Source: Goniomonas avonlea
Lineage: Eukaryota; Cryptophyceae; Goniomonadida; Goniomonadaceae
Direction of reading: 5' to 3'
Assembly: GCA_003573635.1 (NCBI GenBank)
Contig: QUTJ01031643.1
Span: 1 to 14,041 of the forward strand
DNA: 14,041 bases
The stretch's first letter is position 1, and every line of letters starts with the position of its first letter. The notes beneath the pieces are model-generated. The model saw nothing but the letters and a program-made list of their open reading frames with translations, searched no databases and was not told where the DNA came from. Positions 1-10,966 of the stretch are shown in pieces. Both the position numbers and the translations under genes were made by a program.

Positions 1-260
1 ATCTTCTCTCTCTCTGTGTGTGTGCACGTGTGCGTGTATCTCACTCCATTACGAGCGAGACCCCATAACGAACCTCAGCAACTGAGCGAGAGAGCGGTTT
101 CACGAGCACAGCCATAGCAGGGTTGGGCCACCGCTCGTGGGAGCGATGGCGAGCATGGAGGAGGGGAGAGAGCGAAGGCCCTCATCGAAACAAATTAGTC
201 CCTGGTTGCCAGTGTCTGGAGAGTCATTACTGCTGCAACATGTATTTTGATTTTGAGCGG

Positions 261-270
261 ATATATAAAA
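261..270 (+). promoter_or_regulatory. TATA-like box (weak)
   Basis: An ATATATAAAA string lies in otherwise mixed sequence about 480 bp before the ATG of the seven-helix protein gene. That distance is long for a core promoter unless the 5' UTR is long or contains an intron, so the assignment is tentative. Confidence 0.25.
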
Positions 271-346
271 CACATACCGGTACCAGGAGAAGCAAATTAG
301 TTTCCCCCAACGCTAGTGCAAAAAGGGATCTTGGGAGCCGCTGAGT

Positions 347-374
347 GTCCGTCCGTCCGTCGGTCCGTCCGTCC
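347..374. repeat. (GTCC)n tetranucleotide microsatellite
   Basis: Seven GTCC-type units in a row with one unit altered (CGTCG in the middle). Read directly from the sequence; non-coding context. Confidence 0.85.
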
Positions 375-445
375 GAGTGTAACTTTTTTGAATTTCGTAA
401 TTTTAATTAACTTGAGGAGTGTAACGAATGTCGAACTCTAATCGA

Positions 446-567
446 GGGTTGGCCATGCCTTCGTGGGGTCGCGTCGGACACAACCCATATGGGTTGGCCA
501 TGCCATGCCTTCTGCCTTCGACCCAGAGGGGGGCATGCCTTCGACCCAAAGAGTTGGCCATGCCTTC
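446..567 (+). repeat. Degenerate short repeat with core GTTGGCCATGCC
   Basis: The core GTTGGCCATGCC occurs at about 449-460, 493-504 and 553-564, usually followed by TTC. A partial GGCATGCCTTCGACCCA lies at about 532-548 and echoes TTCGACCCA at about 517-525. In one frame the copies read as a recurring GLAMP/ELAMP peptide, but the frame has no other protein-like features, so I treat it as a DNA repeat upstream of the 7TM gene. Confidence 0.6.
481..496. repeat. 16-bp perfect palindrome
   Basis: CAACCCATATGGGTTG is identical to its reverse complement and sits at the left edge of the second GTTGGCCATGCC repeat copy. It could be a dimeric protein-binding site or chance. About 250 bp upstream of the 7TM gene start. 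Confidence 0.5.
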
Positions 568-747
568 CAAGAGGGATGGCTTGAGGGAACAGGGCTCATA
601 TGGCCCGCTACTTGTGATTCAAGTTGTGAATAGTAAAAGATAGATAGTTAGGAGGGAAGAGATACTGAATTTGACCTTCGTGTCCTGTGGCCTCTCCCCC
701 CAAAAGTCTTTGCAGCCTGCAGGAGGACTCTTGGGCGCTGCTTTGCC

Positions 748-2086
748 ATGATAATAGCAAGCGTGACCCTCGGGGACTCAAAATGGTTCATTGGAGGCAT
801 CGTACTCTTTGTTTTGCTGGGAAGCTTTACATTTTACTTTTTCCTTCGATCATTTCTTCGTGCTCCGGTGATTAAGTTGGACGATATTATCGGTTTGCAG
901 CGTCCGTCTGTTGGCCCCCGCCAAGCGTGGGAGTTCCGATCGCTGTTATTTTTGCTTCTTACCACTTCACAAGTTGCGAATGCAGTAAGTCTCGTTGTGG
1001 CGGTGTTTGCGGCGCACAGCTTGTTAACTCGACACACTGCTGAGATCACAGCCTTCGTGTTCTTATCGCTGGCGTTCGTGTCATACTTGAGCACGAATGC
1101 GTTTGTTTGCCTGCTGTGGGCTGAAAATTGGTTCGAGGTTTATTTGGAGCCTTCTGTTCGAGTCGTGGCTCAGCGACGAATGCGCATTGCGATATTTGTT
1201 TATGCGACCCTGTGCCTGGTTTCCCAACTGACCTGTTGCATCGGGGTGATCGGGTCGGATGAAGCCGGCACCCCGGGTGGGCGTTGGCAAGCCGCTACAC
1301 ACATTTCGTCCAGCCTGCCTCTGGCTGTGCTGGCAATAGCGTTCTGTGTTGTTGCCTTTGCAAAGTTGCGCTTCCTTGCCAAGGCGCGACTGCGCAGCAC
1401 CGCGCGTCAGGTGTTGATGCAAAGGGTCAGTGCGACTGCGGTCATAGTCTTCATTGTATGTGTATTTAGATGCGGAACGGATATTCGCTTGTCTGTGTCC
1501 TACGGGTACTTGTATCAGTTCTGGCTTCGATATCCAGCCGAGACGTTCATTCTTTACATCTCGGTCGTGGAGGCGCTGCCAGCCTTTGTGATTGTACTGC
1601 TAATGGGAAAGAGTATCACCAATGCCACCACAGAATCTCTGGAACAGCCGTTTCTTGATCGACTGTCCGCGGCTCACCCGAAGGTGTACCCGGTATGTGC
1701 ATCCTGCGCCTTGTCTCCTCTCCAGAGCCTCGTCTCTCCCACGGCACCCAGTGTTTTTTTGCCATCTCTTCTTCCCGTGTCTGTCCCCGTCTCTCTCTCA
1801 CACACACACACTCTCTCTCTCTCCCTCCCTCCCTCCCCTCTCGTCCTTCTTCTCCCTCCTGCCCCCCACCCTCTCTGCCGCTCAGCGGTTCGTGTCGGCT
1901 TGAATTCTCTTCTTCTTCTCTCTGTCCCTGCCCTTGGAAGTCTTGACAGCCTTCTCACTCGCGTGCAACTCACTCGGTGTTCAGATGGGTGATGACCTCC
2001 GTGCTAGCATCCGCAGTAGCATCTCTTCGGACCTTGACCCAGACGACGACTGCATTGGTCGCACTCACCGCTTGGGGTCCTGTTGA
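748..2086 (+). CDS. Seven-transmembrane protein, THH1/TOM1/TOM3 (GPR137-like) family, two exons
   Basis: Exons 748-1692 and 1985-2086, phase-0 GT-AG intron of 292 bp, predicted 348 residues. The donor is CCG|GTATGT after residues KVYP and the acceptor is TGTTCAG|ATG. The second exon adds a 33-residue acidic/serine tail ending at TGA 2084-2086; reading through the intron instead gives only CT-microsatellite peptide, which is why I splice. Seven hydrophobic segments are visible at about residues 13-32, 65-90, 98-125, 145-170, 192-216, 228-250 and 265-288. The third helix ends in LLWAENW, like the WAE motif in THH1/TOM1/TOM3 proteins, which are endomembrane/vacuolar 7TM proteins; in plants some act as host factors for tobamovirus replication. 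Family assignment rests on topology and this motif; another 7TM family is possible. ATG 748 is the first in-frame Met before helix 1. An ATTAAA signal follows the stop. Confidence 0.72.
1693..1984 (+). repeat. CT/CA-rich low-complexity intron of the 7TM gene
   Basis: The intron carries CACACACACACA, CTCTCTCTCTCT and CCCTCCCTCCCT runs at about 1786-1870, making a very long polypyrimidine stretch before the acceptor at 1983-1984. Its middle (about 1876-1915) also shares a phrase with intergenic DNA near 9720 (see findings). Confidence 0.75.
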
Positions 2087-2151
2087 CACCAACTGACTCA
2101 GTGTCAACAGTTCACCACCAGAGTCACCGGTTGAGTCCTTGTTCAGTGTAC

Positions 2152-2157
2152 ATTAAA
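2152..2157 (+). promoter_or_regulatory. Poly(A) signal ATTAAA of the 7TM gene
   Basis: ATTAAA lies 65 bp after the TGA at 2084-2086 and is followed by a T-rich stretch (2174-2188) of the downstream-element type. It is the common variant of AATAAA. Confidence 0.6.
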
Positions 2158-2252
2158 GCTTTTGCCTGTCCCTGTTTATTTTTTTTGTCACCTACCTTGT
2201 TCTCACGTCCAGTTTGAGGGATGAATCACATTTGATCACATTTTGCAAACCA

Positions 2253-2304
2253 GACAGCACAAACATGAACACCATTTAGACAGCACAAACATGAACACCA
2301 TTTA
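2253..2304. repeat. 26-bp perfect tandem direct repeat
   Basis: Two adjoining identical 26-bp copies (2253-2278 and 2279-2304), each beginning GACAGCACAAACATGAAC and ending CCATTTA. They lie in the short gap between two convergent genes, and the second copy overlaps the poly(A) signal of the PB1-UBA gene. Perfect identity suggests a recent duplication. Confidence 0.9.
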
Positions 2305-2306
2305 TT
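2301..2306 (-). promoter_or_regulatory. Poly(A) signal AATAAA of the PB1-UBA gene
   Basis: TTTATT on the plus strand reads AATAAA on the minus strand, 77 bp past the stop of the PB1-UBA gene. It is created where the second copy of the 26-bp repeat meets unique sequence; the first copy is followed by GACA and does not contain the signal. Confidence 0.6.
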
Positions 2307-2382
2307 GACAAATCGTTTCAAACACAGACAGAACTGAAGCTACACATCATGCCTCACGGAGCACGCAAGCTGTCAAGGGCCG

Positions 2383-3297
2383 TCAAACCCTCGCTTCGAG
2401 AAGCGCAGCCACACACTCATCGAGATCGCCCTTACTCGTAGCCAAAGCCTTGATGTTCGCTTCGCGATCGCAGAACCCCATGGCCTCAAGGCAAGAAAGG
2501 CGTTGAGCACTAACGCCATCAGGCAACGCTTCAGCCGCAGGCTCGTTAAATCCTTGAAGACCTGCAGCTGAGGCAGCTGAGGCAGCTGAGAGGTGCGATT
2601 GAAAACCAGAAAGAGCCTTGTCCAAGTGTTGCATGTGCCTCGGAGTGAATCCGAACTGCTGGGCCATTTGTTGCACGTCACCGTGAGAGAATCCCATCAT
2701 CTGAGTTATTTGGCTCAGATTCAGGGGCGATGAGGGGGCACGACGAGCAGTGGGGTCGACAGGCTTATTGTCTTCAGACGAAACGTGTCGAGGATCAGGA
2801 GCGGCGCCTCCCTCTTGCGGTTCGGGGTGTTGAGGAGCCTCTTGGCGGGGAGTGCAGCGAAATGCTGCCGCGCAATGAGACACCGTGGGAAACATCTGGA
2901 TCCAAGCCCGTACTTCTTCGGGATCGATCTTCCTAGAAAGTGACATTGCGTCGTCGTAGGGAATGGCAAGGGAGTCGCAAGCTGCCTGGATAAGCTTGTT
3001 GATGTGCTGGAGATCGGAATCGACCTCATCTGGTGATGTCTCCTGATGTCCTTGGGCGTTGCGAGAAACTTCCAAGCGGATCAAGCTGGTGGTTGGTGAC
3101 ACACGCAACATCTCGAGCAACTCTTCCTCGGAAGACACGGTAACAGCGTCACCGTCAGCGTCCAGGTACTTCAGCACGGGCGATTCGAGGTGGAACAGCG
3201 TGGCGACTCGCTTCTTCAGCTCTTCGAATTGGATCTCCCTCGGTGTAGAAAACCTTCGAAGATCGTCGCCATGGCGGGCCTTGTAGGAAACTGACAT
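2383..3297 (-). CDS. PB1 and UBA domain protein (p62/NBR1-like architecture)
   Basis: Single exon, 304 residues, ATG at 3297-3295, TGA at 2385-2383. Residues 1-78 form a PB1 domain: SYKA with the conserved lysine (K6, basic face), then KYLDADGD and SSEEEL at residues 43-60, the acidic OPCA motif. Having both faces makes it a type I/II PB1, the kind that polymerises head to tail in p62/SQSTM1 and NBR1. Residues about 262-302 form a C-terminal UBA domain (LEAMGF, then NIKALATSKGDLDECVAALLE), expected to bind ubiquitin. The linker is Pro/Gln/Ala-rich; NLSQITQMMGF at about 202-212 looks vaguely UBA-like. No ZZ zinc finger or FW domain is visible, and no acidic LC3-interacting motif is convincing (FPTV is the only loose match). 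It may be a stripped-down autophagy receptor or a ubiquitin adaptor. Domain calls are firm; the role is inference. Confidence 0.8.
   Translation of the reverse strand: MSVSYKARHGDDLRRFSTPREIQFEELKKRVATLFHLESPVLKYLDADGDAVTVSSEEELLEMLRVSPTTSLIRLEVSRNAQGHQETSPDEVDSDLQHINKLIQAACDSLAIPYDDAMSLSRKIDPEEVRAWIQMFPTVSHCAAAFRCTPRQEAPQHPEPQEGGAAPDPRHVSSEDNKPVDPTARRAPSSPLNLSQITQMMGFSHGDVQQMAQQFGFTPRHMQHLDKALSGFQSHLSAASAASAAGLQGFNEPAAEALPDGVSAQRLSCLEAMGFCDREANIKALATSKGDLDECVAALLEARV
2564..2590 (-). repeat. 9-bp triplicate inside the PB1-UBA gene
   Basis: Three tandem copies of GCAGCTGAG encode a Ser-Ala-Ala-type repeat in the linker just before the UBA domain. It is in frame, so the reading frame is kept if copy number varies. 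Confidence 0.85.
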
Positions 3298-3862
3298 TTT
3301 TCTGTTGTCGTGCCCCCCAGCTCTTGAGTTTTATGCCGGCCAAGACCTTGGACCGACCGACACCTGGCTGGACAAGTGTCTCAGCGGAAAATCAGATCCG
3401 ATCCAAACCAGGACCGTTCGGTCGACGATAGTTATGCACGATAGTAGCAAAGCTATCTATCGGGTCGTTTGACTTCTCTCCGAATATCCTACCCAGCCTG
3501 TGGCTGTAACCCAGGTGGGGTCGCGACGAACCGGCGGATAAAGAGAGCCCCGGCCAGGGCTGGCCTAAACCCGCCAAATTTAGGCCAAAATAGTCTTAAA
3601 CAGCAAAAACTCGTTCTCGGGATAAATCACCAATTTGTGGGGGGCCAGCCGCGCCACCGGCGGTGATTGCTGCATCTCCGCCGATTCTCCGAACACCGAG
3701 CCATATCTTGTAATATACTTTTTGATGAACAGCTCGATCAAATAGAGACCCTAATCCGCGCTTCCCAACCCAGCACTTTTAATAAAACGACGCCGGGCGC
3801 GATCACTGCAGTTTCTTCGAAAATTGATGGTATTTTTAGGAATTCGCTCAGCGAGATGTAGC
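3298..3862. promoter_or_regulatory. Shared intergenic region between divergent genes
   Basis: The PB1-UBA gene runs left from 3297 and the HAD gene runs right from 3863 (or 3827), so this about 565-bp gap must hold both promoters. I see no clear TATA box near either start. It contains an inverted repeat, TGGCCTAAA at 3561-3569 with TTTAGGCCA at 3579-3587 (9-bp stem, 9-nt loop). Frames open here (for example 3469-3666 and 3667-3861) have no protein-like content. Confidence 0.45.
3561..3587. repeat. Inverted repeat, 9-bp stem with 9-nt loop
   Basis: TGGCCTAAA and TTTAGGCCA are exact reverse complements separated by CCCGCCAAA. It lies in the divergent promoter region; its role is unknown. Confidence 0.6.
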
Positions 3863-4768
3863 ATGTCGTACACCACCACGAAACCTGCAGGATCGCGGCA
3901 AACGCCTCATTGGTTGTTGGCTGGGACCGCGCGGCGTGGTCCGATGGAAGCTCGGGACAAGAGTCGGGAGAGAACCTCGCCCAAGTCAGTCAAAGTCCTC
4001 TGTGACCATCTGGAGCCCTCAGACCACCACGGATGTACACCAAGCACCGTGCCGAGACACCGCCCTGTTGATGAAGTCGTTGTGACAAGACTGGCCTCGA
4101 CTGCGCTCCCCCCGCCTTCCAAACTGATCGTGTTTGACCTGGATGGGACACTTGTTGGTTCCAACCGTGCTTGCCCAGCTGCTACAAAGGTGCTTCTTCA
4201 AGACCTTCGTGCTAAAGGTTTCAACATGGCGGTCGCCTCGTTCCATGGAGACGCTTATGGCATTTTGGACCACAACCGGCTGTTGCCCCTCTTCGACGTG
4301 GTCGCCACACAGAGAGGATTCTGCCCGAGCAAGGTCACGATTCTCGAGTCAATATTTTCAGCGTTTGGTGAAGGATGGGGTCCATCTTTGGCACAACACG
4401 TGTCCTTTTATGATGACGACTCTGAAAACGTGAAACAAGTCCAAGTTGCGTTCCCGACAATCAATAGTGTTGTCGTGTCAGCGTATCAGACCCTCCCACA
4501 GCTGATCCATGAAACTTGTTATGAGGGTCCTCCGAATCTTCCTGCGATGCAGAACTTGCAGACCCCGCCAGAGAAAGTGTCTTTGGCGCTGGCGACTGTT
4601 GGCGCGTCTCGTCTGTTTGCGCGTCGCGCTTTGGCGCAGTTAGACAAACCTGAGCCGTCGATGCAGAACTTGCAGACCCCGCCAGAGAAAGTGTCGGCGC
4701 TGGCGACTGTTTGCGCGTCGCGCTTTGCGCAGTTAGACAAACCTGAGCCGAGGCGACCTGCCTCATGA
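3863..4768 (+). CDS. HAD-superfamily phosphatase-like protein with duplicated C-terminal tail
   Basis: Single exon, 301 residues from ATG 3863 (A at -3), or 313 from the in-frame ATG 3827; the domain is unaffected. Residues 1-85 look disordered. From residue 87 the HAD motifs appear in order: KLIVFDLDGT (nucleophile D92, acid/base D94), VASFHGD (S126, motif II), CPSKV (K157, motif III) and FYDDDSENV (D184-D186, motif IV, Mg2+ site). With only about 30 residues between motifs I and II there is no room for a large cap, so it is a small capless HAD, similar in plan to MDP-1-type phosphatases. Substrate is unknown. The last about 70 residues are two near-copies of a unit starting MQNLQTPPEKVS and ending AQLDKPEP, from a duplication in the DNA. 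Stop TGA 4766-4768. Confidence 0.65.
   Translation: MSYTTTKPAGSRQTPHWLLAGTARRGPMEARDKSRERTSPKSVKVLCDHLEPSDHHGCTPSTVPRHRPVDEVVVTRLASTALPPPSKLIVFDLDGTLVGSNRACPAATKVLLQDLRAKGFNMAVASFHGDAYGILDHNRLLPLFDVVATQRGFCPSKVTILESIFSAFGEGWGPSLAQHVSFYDDDSENVKQVQVAFPTINSVVVSAYQTLPQLIHETCYEGPPNLPAMQNLQTPPEKVSLALATVGASRLFARRALAQLDKPEPSMQNLQTPPEKVSALATVCASRFAQLDKPEPRRPAS
4546..4750 (+). repeat. In-frame direct repeat at the HAD gene 3' end
   Basis: Copy 1 is 4546-4657 (112 bp) and copy 2 is 4660-4750 (91 bp). Both open with GATGCAGAACTTGCAGACCC and close with CAGTTAGACAAACCTGAGCC G. Copy 2 lacks 21 bp in total (a few bases after GTGTC, and a longer piece around TCTCGTCTGTTTGCGCG), which keeps the frame. Outside the gaps they are almost identical, so the duplication is recent. 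Confidence 0.9.
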
Positions 4769-4793
4769 GGCTTGCGACTCTGTTCATGCTGTA

Positions 4794-4799
4794 ATTAAA
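4794..4799 (+). promoter_or_regulatory. Poly(A) signal ATTAAA of the HAD gene
   Basis: ATTAAA lies 25 bp after the stop, followed about 27 bp later by a T-rich stretch. Short 3' UTR, comparable to those of the neighbouring genes. Confidence 0.5.
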
Positions 4800-4962
4800 A
4801 CTCCTGTACTTTAAGGTATTTGTGTATTTTTTTTTTGGCTCAGATGAGCGCTGGGTCACAAAGGCGAAGGTGTGAGCCAAGGCCACAACATAAAACAAAG
4901 GTCAGCAGAGAAAAAATGCGACGAAGGGGAGGGCAAATCAACCAAAGCAGTTTAGTCTACCC

Positions 4963-5076
4963 CGCTGTTTGTCACCTTGGGAGTGTGCCTTTCTTTCTCC
5001 ACCCGACTGTTGGTCTTGTGTACGTGTCGTGTTTGACATTTTGGTCCAGAACGGTGCGGCCTATCTGCGACTTCTA
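4963..5076 (+). pseudogene. Inverted partial copy of adenylate kinase intron 13/exon 14
   Basis: This plus-strand stretch matches the minus strand at 5482-5357 over about 115 bp: shared runs include CGCTGTTTGTCACCTTGGGA, GTGTGCCTTTCTTTCTCC, GACATTTTGGTCCAGAAC and ATCTGCGACTTCTA. It therefore covers the end of kinase intron 13, its AG acceptor and the first codons of exon 14. The copy is broken: the AACGTT start of the exon reads AACGGT, the frame is shifted, a stop follows the ICDF-equivalent codons, and it has a shorter middle (114 against 126 bp). It is a dead gene fragment, not a functional exon. Confidence 0.85.
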
Positions 5077-5247
5077 ATCTCTCTCTCTCACCCACTCACA
5101 CCTTAGAGTGTGCCCCCTCACCATTCCCTGAGTGTTTTGTTTTGTTTCTGAAATTGACCTCTTGTTGGAAGATCGAGACGATGTTCTCTTTCGGTCTGTA
5201 TCAGGTATTCGAACACGGATTAGATCGCATAACCGCAGAACGAGCCC

Positions 5248-8826
<3,579 letters not shown>

Positions 8827-8942
8827 GACGACCGAAAAAGAGAGACCAGTCGGATCGACGGCAGCCGCTATCCACAGGTCGCGCCATCACGTCACCCTCA
8901 AGGTCAAACTCTGCTTGTTTATACAGAAGTCCTTTTGGCGGA

Positions 8943-8966
8943 CTAGCTAGCTAGCTAGCTAGCTAG
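8943..8966. repeat. (CTAG)6 self-complementary microsatellite
   Basis: Six perfect CTAG units. Because CTAG is its own reverse complement, the run can extrude as a hairpin. It lies about 120 bp upstream of the kinase ATG. Confidence 0.95.
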
Positions 8967-9001
8967 TGACGATTTGTTGTTGTAAACCAACCTGGTTAAT
9001 T

Positions 9002-9061
9002 AAAGGCTGGTTTAAGGAAACCAGCAAAGGCTGGTTTAAGGAAACCAGCGGGCGCTGGTTT
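9002..9061. repeat. Tandem hairpin repeat (2.3 copies of a 24-bp unit)
   Basis: Two perfect 24-bp units (9002-9025 and 9026-9049), each holding GCTGGTTT-AAGG-AAACCAGC, an 8-bp stem with a 4-nt loop, followed by a half-copy GCTGGTTT at 9054-9061. Just upstream AACCAACCTGGTT (about 8987-8999) is a relic-like variant. Confidence 0.9.
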
Positions 9062-9386
9062 GGCCACGTGCTATAGTCATTGAATAACAATTGGAGAGCG
9101 AAAGTAGAGTAAATCCGTCGGCGAGATATTTTGGGGGGTGACCGGCGCTGACCGCTGATGTAATTGCTAATCACCGAAACCCACATTTTCCGAGTCGGCC
9201 ACCTGGCGCCGCTGGCGGACCGCTGAGTCACCGCGAGCCTCGGCGCGAGACTACCTGATGCCAAGAAATATCGGGACGGCTTTGTGGCCATCAATAGGAA
9301 TCAAGAAAAAACTCATGGCCATGAATTTTCACTGTAATTTATTGAAACAAAGCAGAATTTTTGGCAAAATTCAATGATTTCGATAG

Positions 9387-9460
9387 GGGCCCTATTAGGG
9401 CGGTGTCACTGGTTTCGGAAAAAACTTTTTTTGGGCCCTATTGGCCACGAATTGGTTTCG
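9387..9460. repeat. Imperfect direct repeat in AT-rich block
   Basis: GGGCCCTATT at 9387-9396 with GGTTTCG at 9411-9417 recurs as GGGCCCTATT at 9433-9442 with GGTTTCG at 9454-9460. The intervening bases differ. Possibly a decayed transposon or satellite piece; not identified. Confidence 0.5.
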
Positions 9461-9583
9461 AGAAACTAAATATCCAATTTATGGCCACTTTATGGTAAGA
9501 CATATCAAATAATATCTGCTTCACCCCGCAGGGCCAGCACCCCCTCTCCGTCGGAGTCGAACGGCGTGAATCCCCGCTCTCTC

Positions 9584-9586
<3 letters not shown>

Positions 9587-9632
<46 letters not shown>
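9587..9632. repeat. (TC)23 microsatellite and CT-rich flank
   Basis: Twenty-three uninterrupted TC units, followed by CCCTCTCCCTCTCC-type pyrimidine-rich DNA to about 9690 and TCTCTGTCTC units at about 9755-9810. Confidence 0.95.
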
Positions 9633-9635
<3 letters not shown>

Positions 9636-10195
9636 GCCGCCCCCGGCCACCCCCCCTCTCTCCCTCTCCCTCTCCGTCTTCTCTCTTATGCCTTCAGGCA
9701 GGCCCTCATGGGTCTGTGGCCGCTCAGCGGTTCCTGAATGGCTTGAATCCTCTCTGTCGATCTCTGTCTCTCTCTGTCTCTCTCGGAGTCTCTGTCTCTC
9801 TCTCGCTCAAGGTGGCTGCTCTGAGTACGTTTGCATCCTCGATCCCTATCTACCTCTTGCCTCAAGCCAGATATCCCTTTGTGCCCTCAGCGTTTCTGGA
9901 TAGCTGGATTCTCTGCGCCAGCGAAAACCGACGCCACCATCGAGAGAGAGGGAGAAGCCCGGCCAAGCCACAAATTTGCGCTGGACAATTTCCCGTTAAT
10001 ATATGAAGTTGTGTCGGCACAGTCTACAGGACGGCAAGGTTTATCGAGTAGAAATCAAGACCATGCAGACGAATTAAAATACAATACAGTAAGGAAATGC
10101 CAAGTACAGGGCAAGAACATACGAGCAGCGGAAGAGTATCCTTTTTTCTTCTTGTCAAGAGCGTATGAGCAGCGTACGCTCATTGGAGGCCCACT

Positions 10196-10214
10196 CACAC
10201 ACACACACACACAC
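10196..10214. repeat. (CA)n microsatellite
   Basis: Nine and a half CA units in non-coding sequence. Confidence 0.9.
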
Positions 10215-10589
10215 TCAATGGAGGGGCGGCCTTTCGTGTCACTTAGAAAGGCTGACGTCCATCCAGGGTCAGACAGGTGACGCGAAAAGGGTGGCCGAGT
10301 CGCGGGGGGGACTTTTTGTGTGGCAGGCGGTCAAAAGCGTATGTGCTGTGGCTCTCGGTGCGTGTTCTCAACCTGCACTAGGGCATGAGCACGACGCGAG
10401 CGCACAGTTCTGACCCTTGATCACAATATTAGTGCAAACAACAGGCACAGTGCAGCCCCCTTGATCACGACAGCAGTACAAACGATAGGGGTCGGGATAG
10501 GGAGGGGGGAGGGAGAGAGAGGAGACGGGGAGGGACACACCAGCCATCCTCGGTCAGGGCACCAGTGTCACAGTGTCACAGAACACAAT

Positions 10590-10690
10590 CCGAAACCTAA
10601 AACCCGAAACCCGAAACCCTAAACCGTAAACCTGAGCCCTGAAACCCCAAAATCCTGAAACTGAAACCCCTAAATCCTGAACCTAAACCG
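10590..10690. repeat. Degenerate telomere-like array (CCCTAAA-type)
   Basis: About a dozen units of 7-8 nt, such as CCGAAAC, CCTAAAA, CCCGAAA, CCCTAAA, CCGTAAA, CCCTGAAA, CCCCTAAAT. The consensus is close to CCCTAAA, the C-strand of TTTAGGG-type telomeres. It is decayed and internal, so not an active chromosome end. Confidence 0.65.
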
Positions 10691-10712
10691 CTCACTGAGG
10701 AGCAAAAGTCTC

Positions 10713-10966
10713 TGTGTGTTGTCTTTTTCAGTAGCGAGAGAGCCGATGTAGGCTTGTGTGTGTGCGTGTGTGCGGCTGGTCTGTACGTCTGTCTGTATGT
10801 ATGTCTGACTGCCTGTGCCTGTGCGTCTGTGACTGTGTGTATATCTGTATGATGCTGTGCAGTGGACCTGCAGCAGCGGACATGTAAGCAAGTCTGCATG
10901 CCCACGCACTTGGATCGCTGGAGGCTCCGTGTTGTCTTTTTTTGTCGCGAGAGAACCGAAGTAGGC
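10713..10966. repeat. Dispersed direct repeat, two copies about 212 bp apart
   Basis: About 42 bp at 10713-10754 and again at 10925-10966: both read GTGTTGTCTTTTT, a short variable piece, CGAGAGA, CCGA, then GTAGGCT. GT/GTCT-rich DNA lies between. Copy 2 runs into AGGCTGTCAAGCCTTTGGGA, a phrase that recurs at about 11114 and 11325. Confidence 0.7.

Larger units (their letters stand above)
1..747. other. Region without a supported gene, upstream of the 7TM gene
   Basis: This stretch starts with a CT/GT-rich microsatellite (about 5-37), continues through ordinary sequence with a TATA-like string at 261-270, a GTCC tetranucleotide run and a degenerate GGCCATGCC repeat, and ends at the start codon of the seven-helix protein gene. 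Short open frames exist (123-344, 428-643), but they look like chance or repeat-derived frames: no recognisable domain and no splice-consistent extension. It probably holds the promoter and 5' UTR of the gene at 748, possibly with a 5' UTR intron that cannot be seen from sequence alone. Confidence 0.5.
4769..5247. other. Gap between convergent HAD and adenylate kinase genes
   Basis: After the HAD stop comes its poly(A) signal (4794-4799) and a T run (4827-4836), then an inverted partial copy of the adenylate kinase 3' end (4963-5076), a CT run (about 5077-5090) and unique sequence up to the kinase stop at 5248-5250. No intact gene is visible. I found no canonical AATAAA for the minus-strand kinase gene here. 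Confidence 0.6.

Noticed and set aside
1693-1992. Unspliced extension of the 7TM frame through the CT-rich stretch
   Set aside because: A good GT donor and AG acceptor in phase 0 bracket it, and the extension translates to Leu/Ser/Pro microsatellite peptide.
4461-4898. Minus-strand frame of 145 codons with internal repeats
   Set aside because: It is antisense to the duplicated HAD tail; the repeats come from that duplication.
9545-9580. Possible tRNA T-arm on the minus strand (GTTCGACTCC)
   Set aside because: The arms do not pair as a 5-bp T stem and no acceptor stem or A-box is found nearby.
9566-10006. Plus-strand frame of 146 codons
   Set aside because: About half is translated (TC)n microsatellite; the rest has no recognisable content.
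10278-10300. tRNA-like A-box string GGTGGCCGAGTCGC
   Set aside because: No B-box or cloverleaf follows at the right distance, so no tRNA call.
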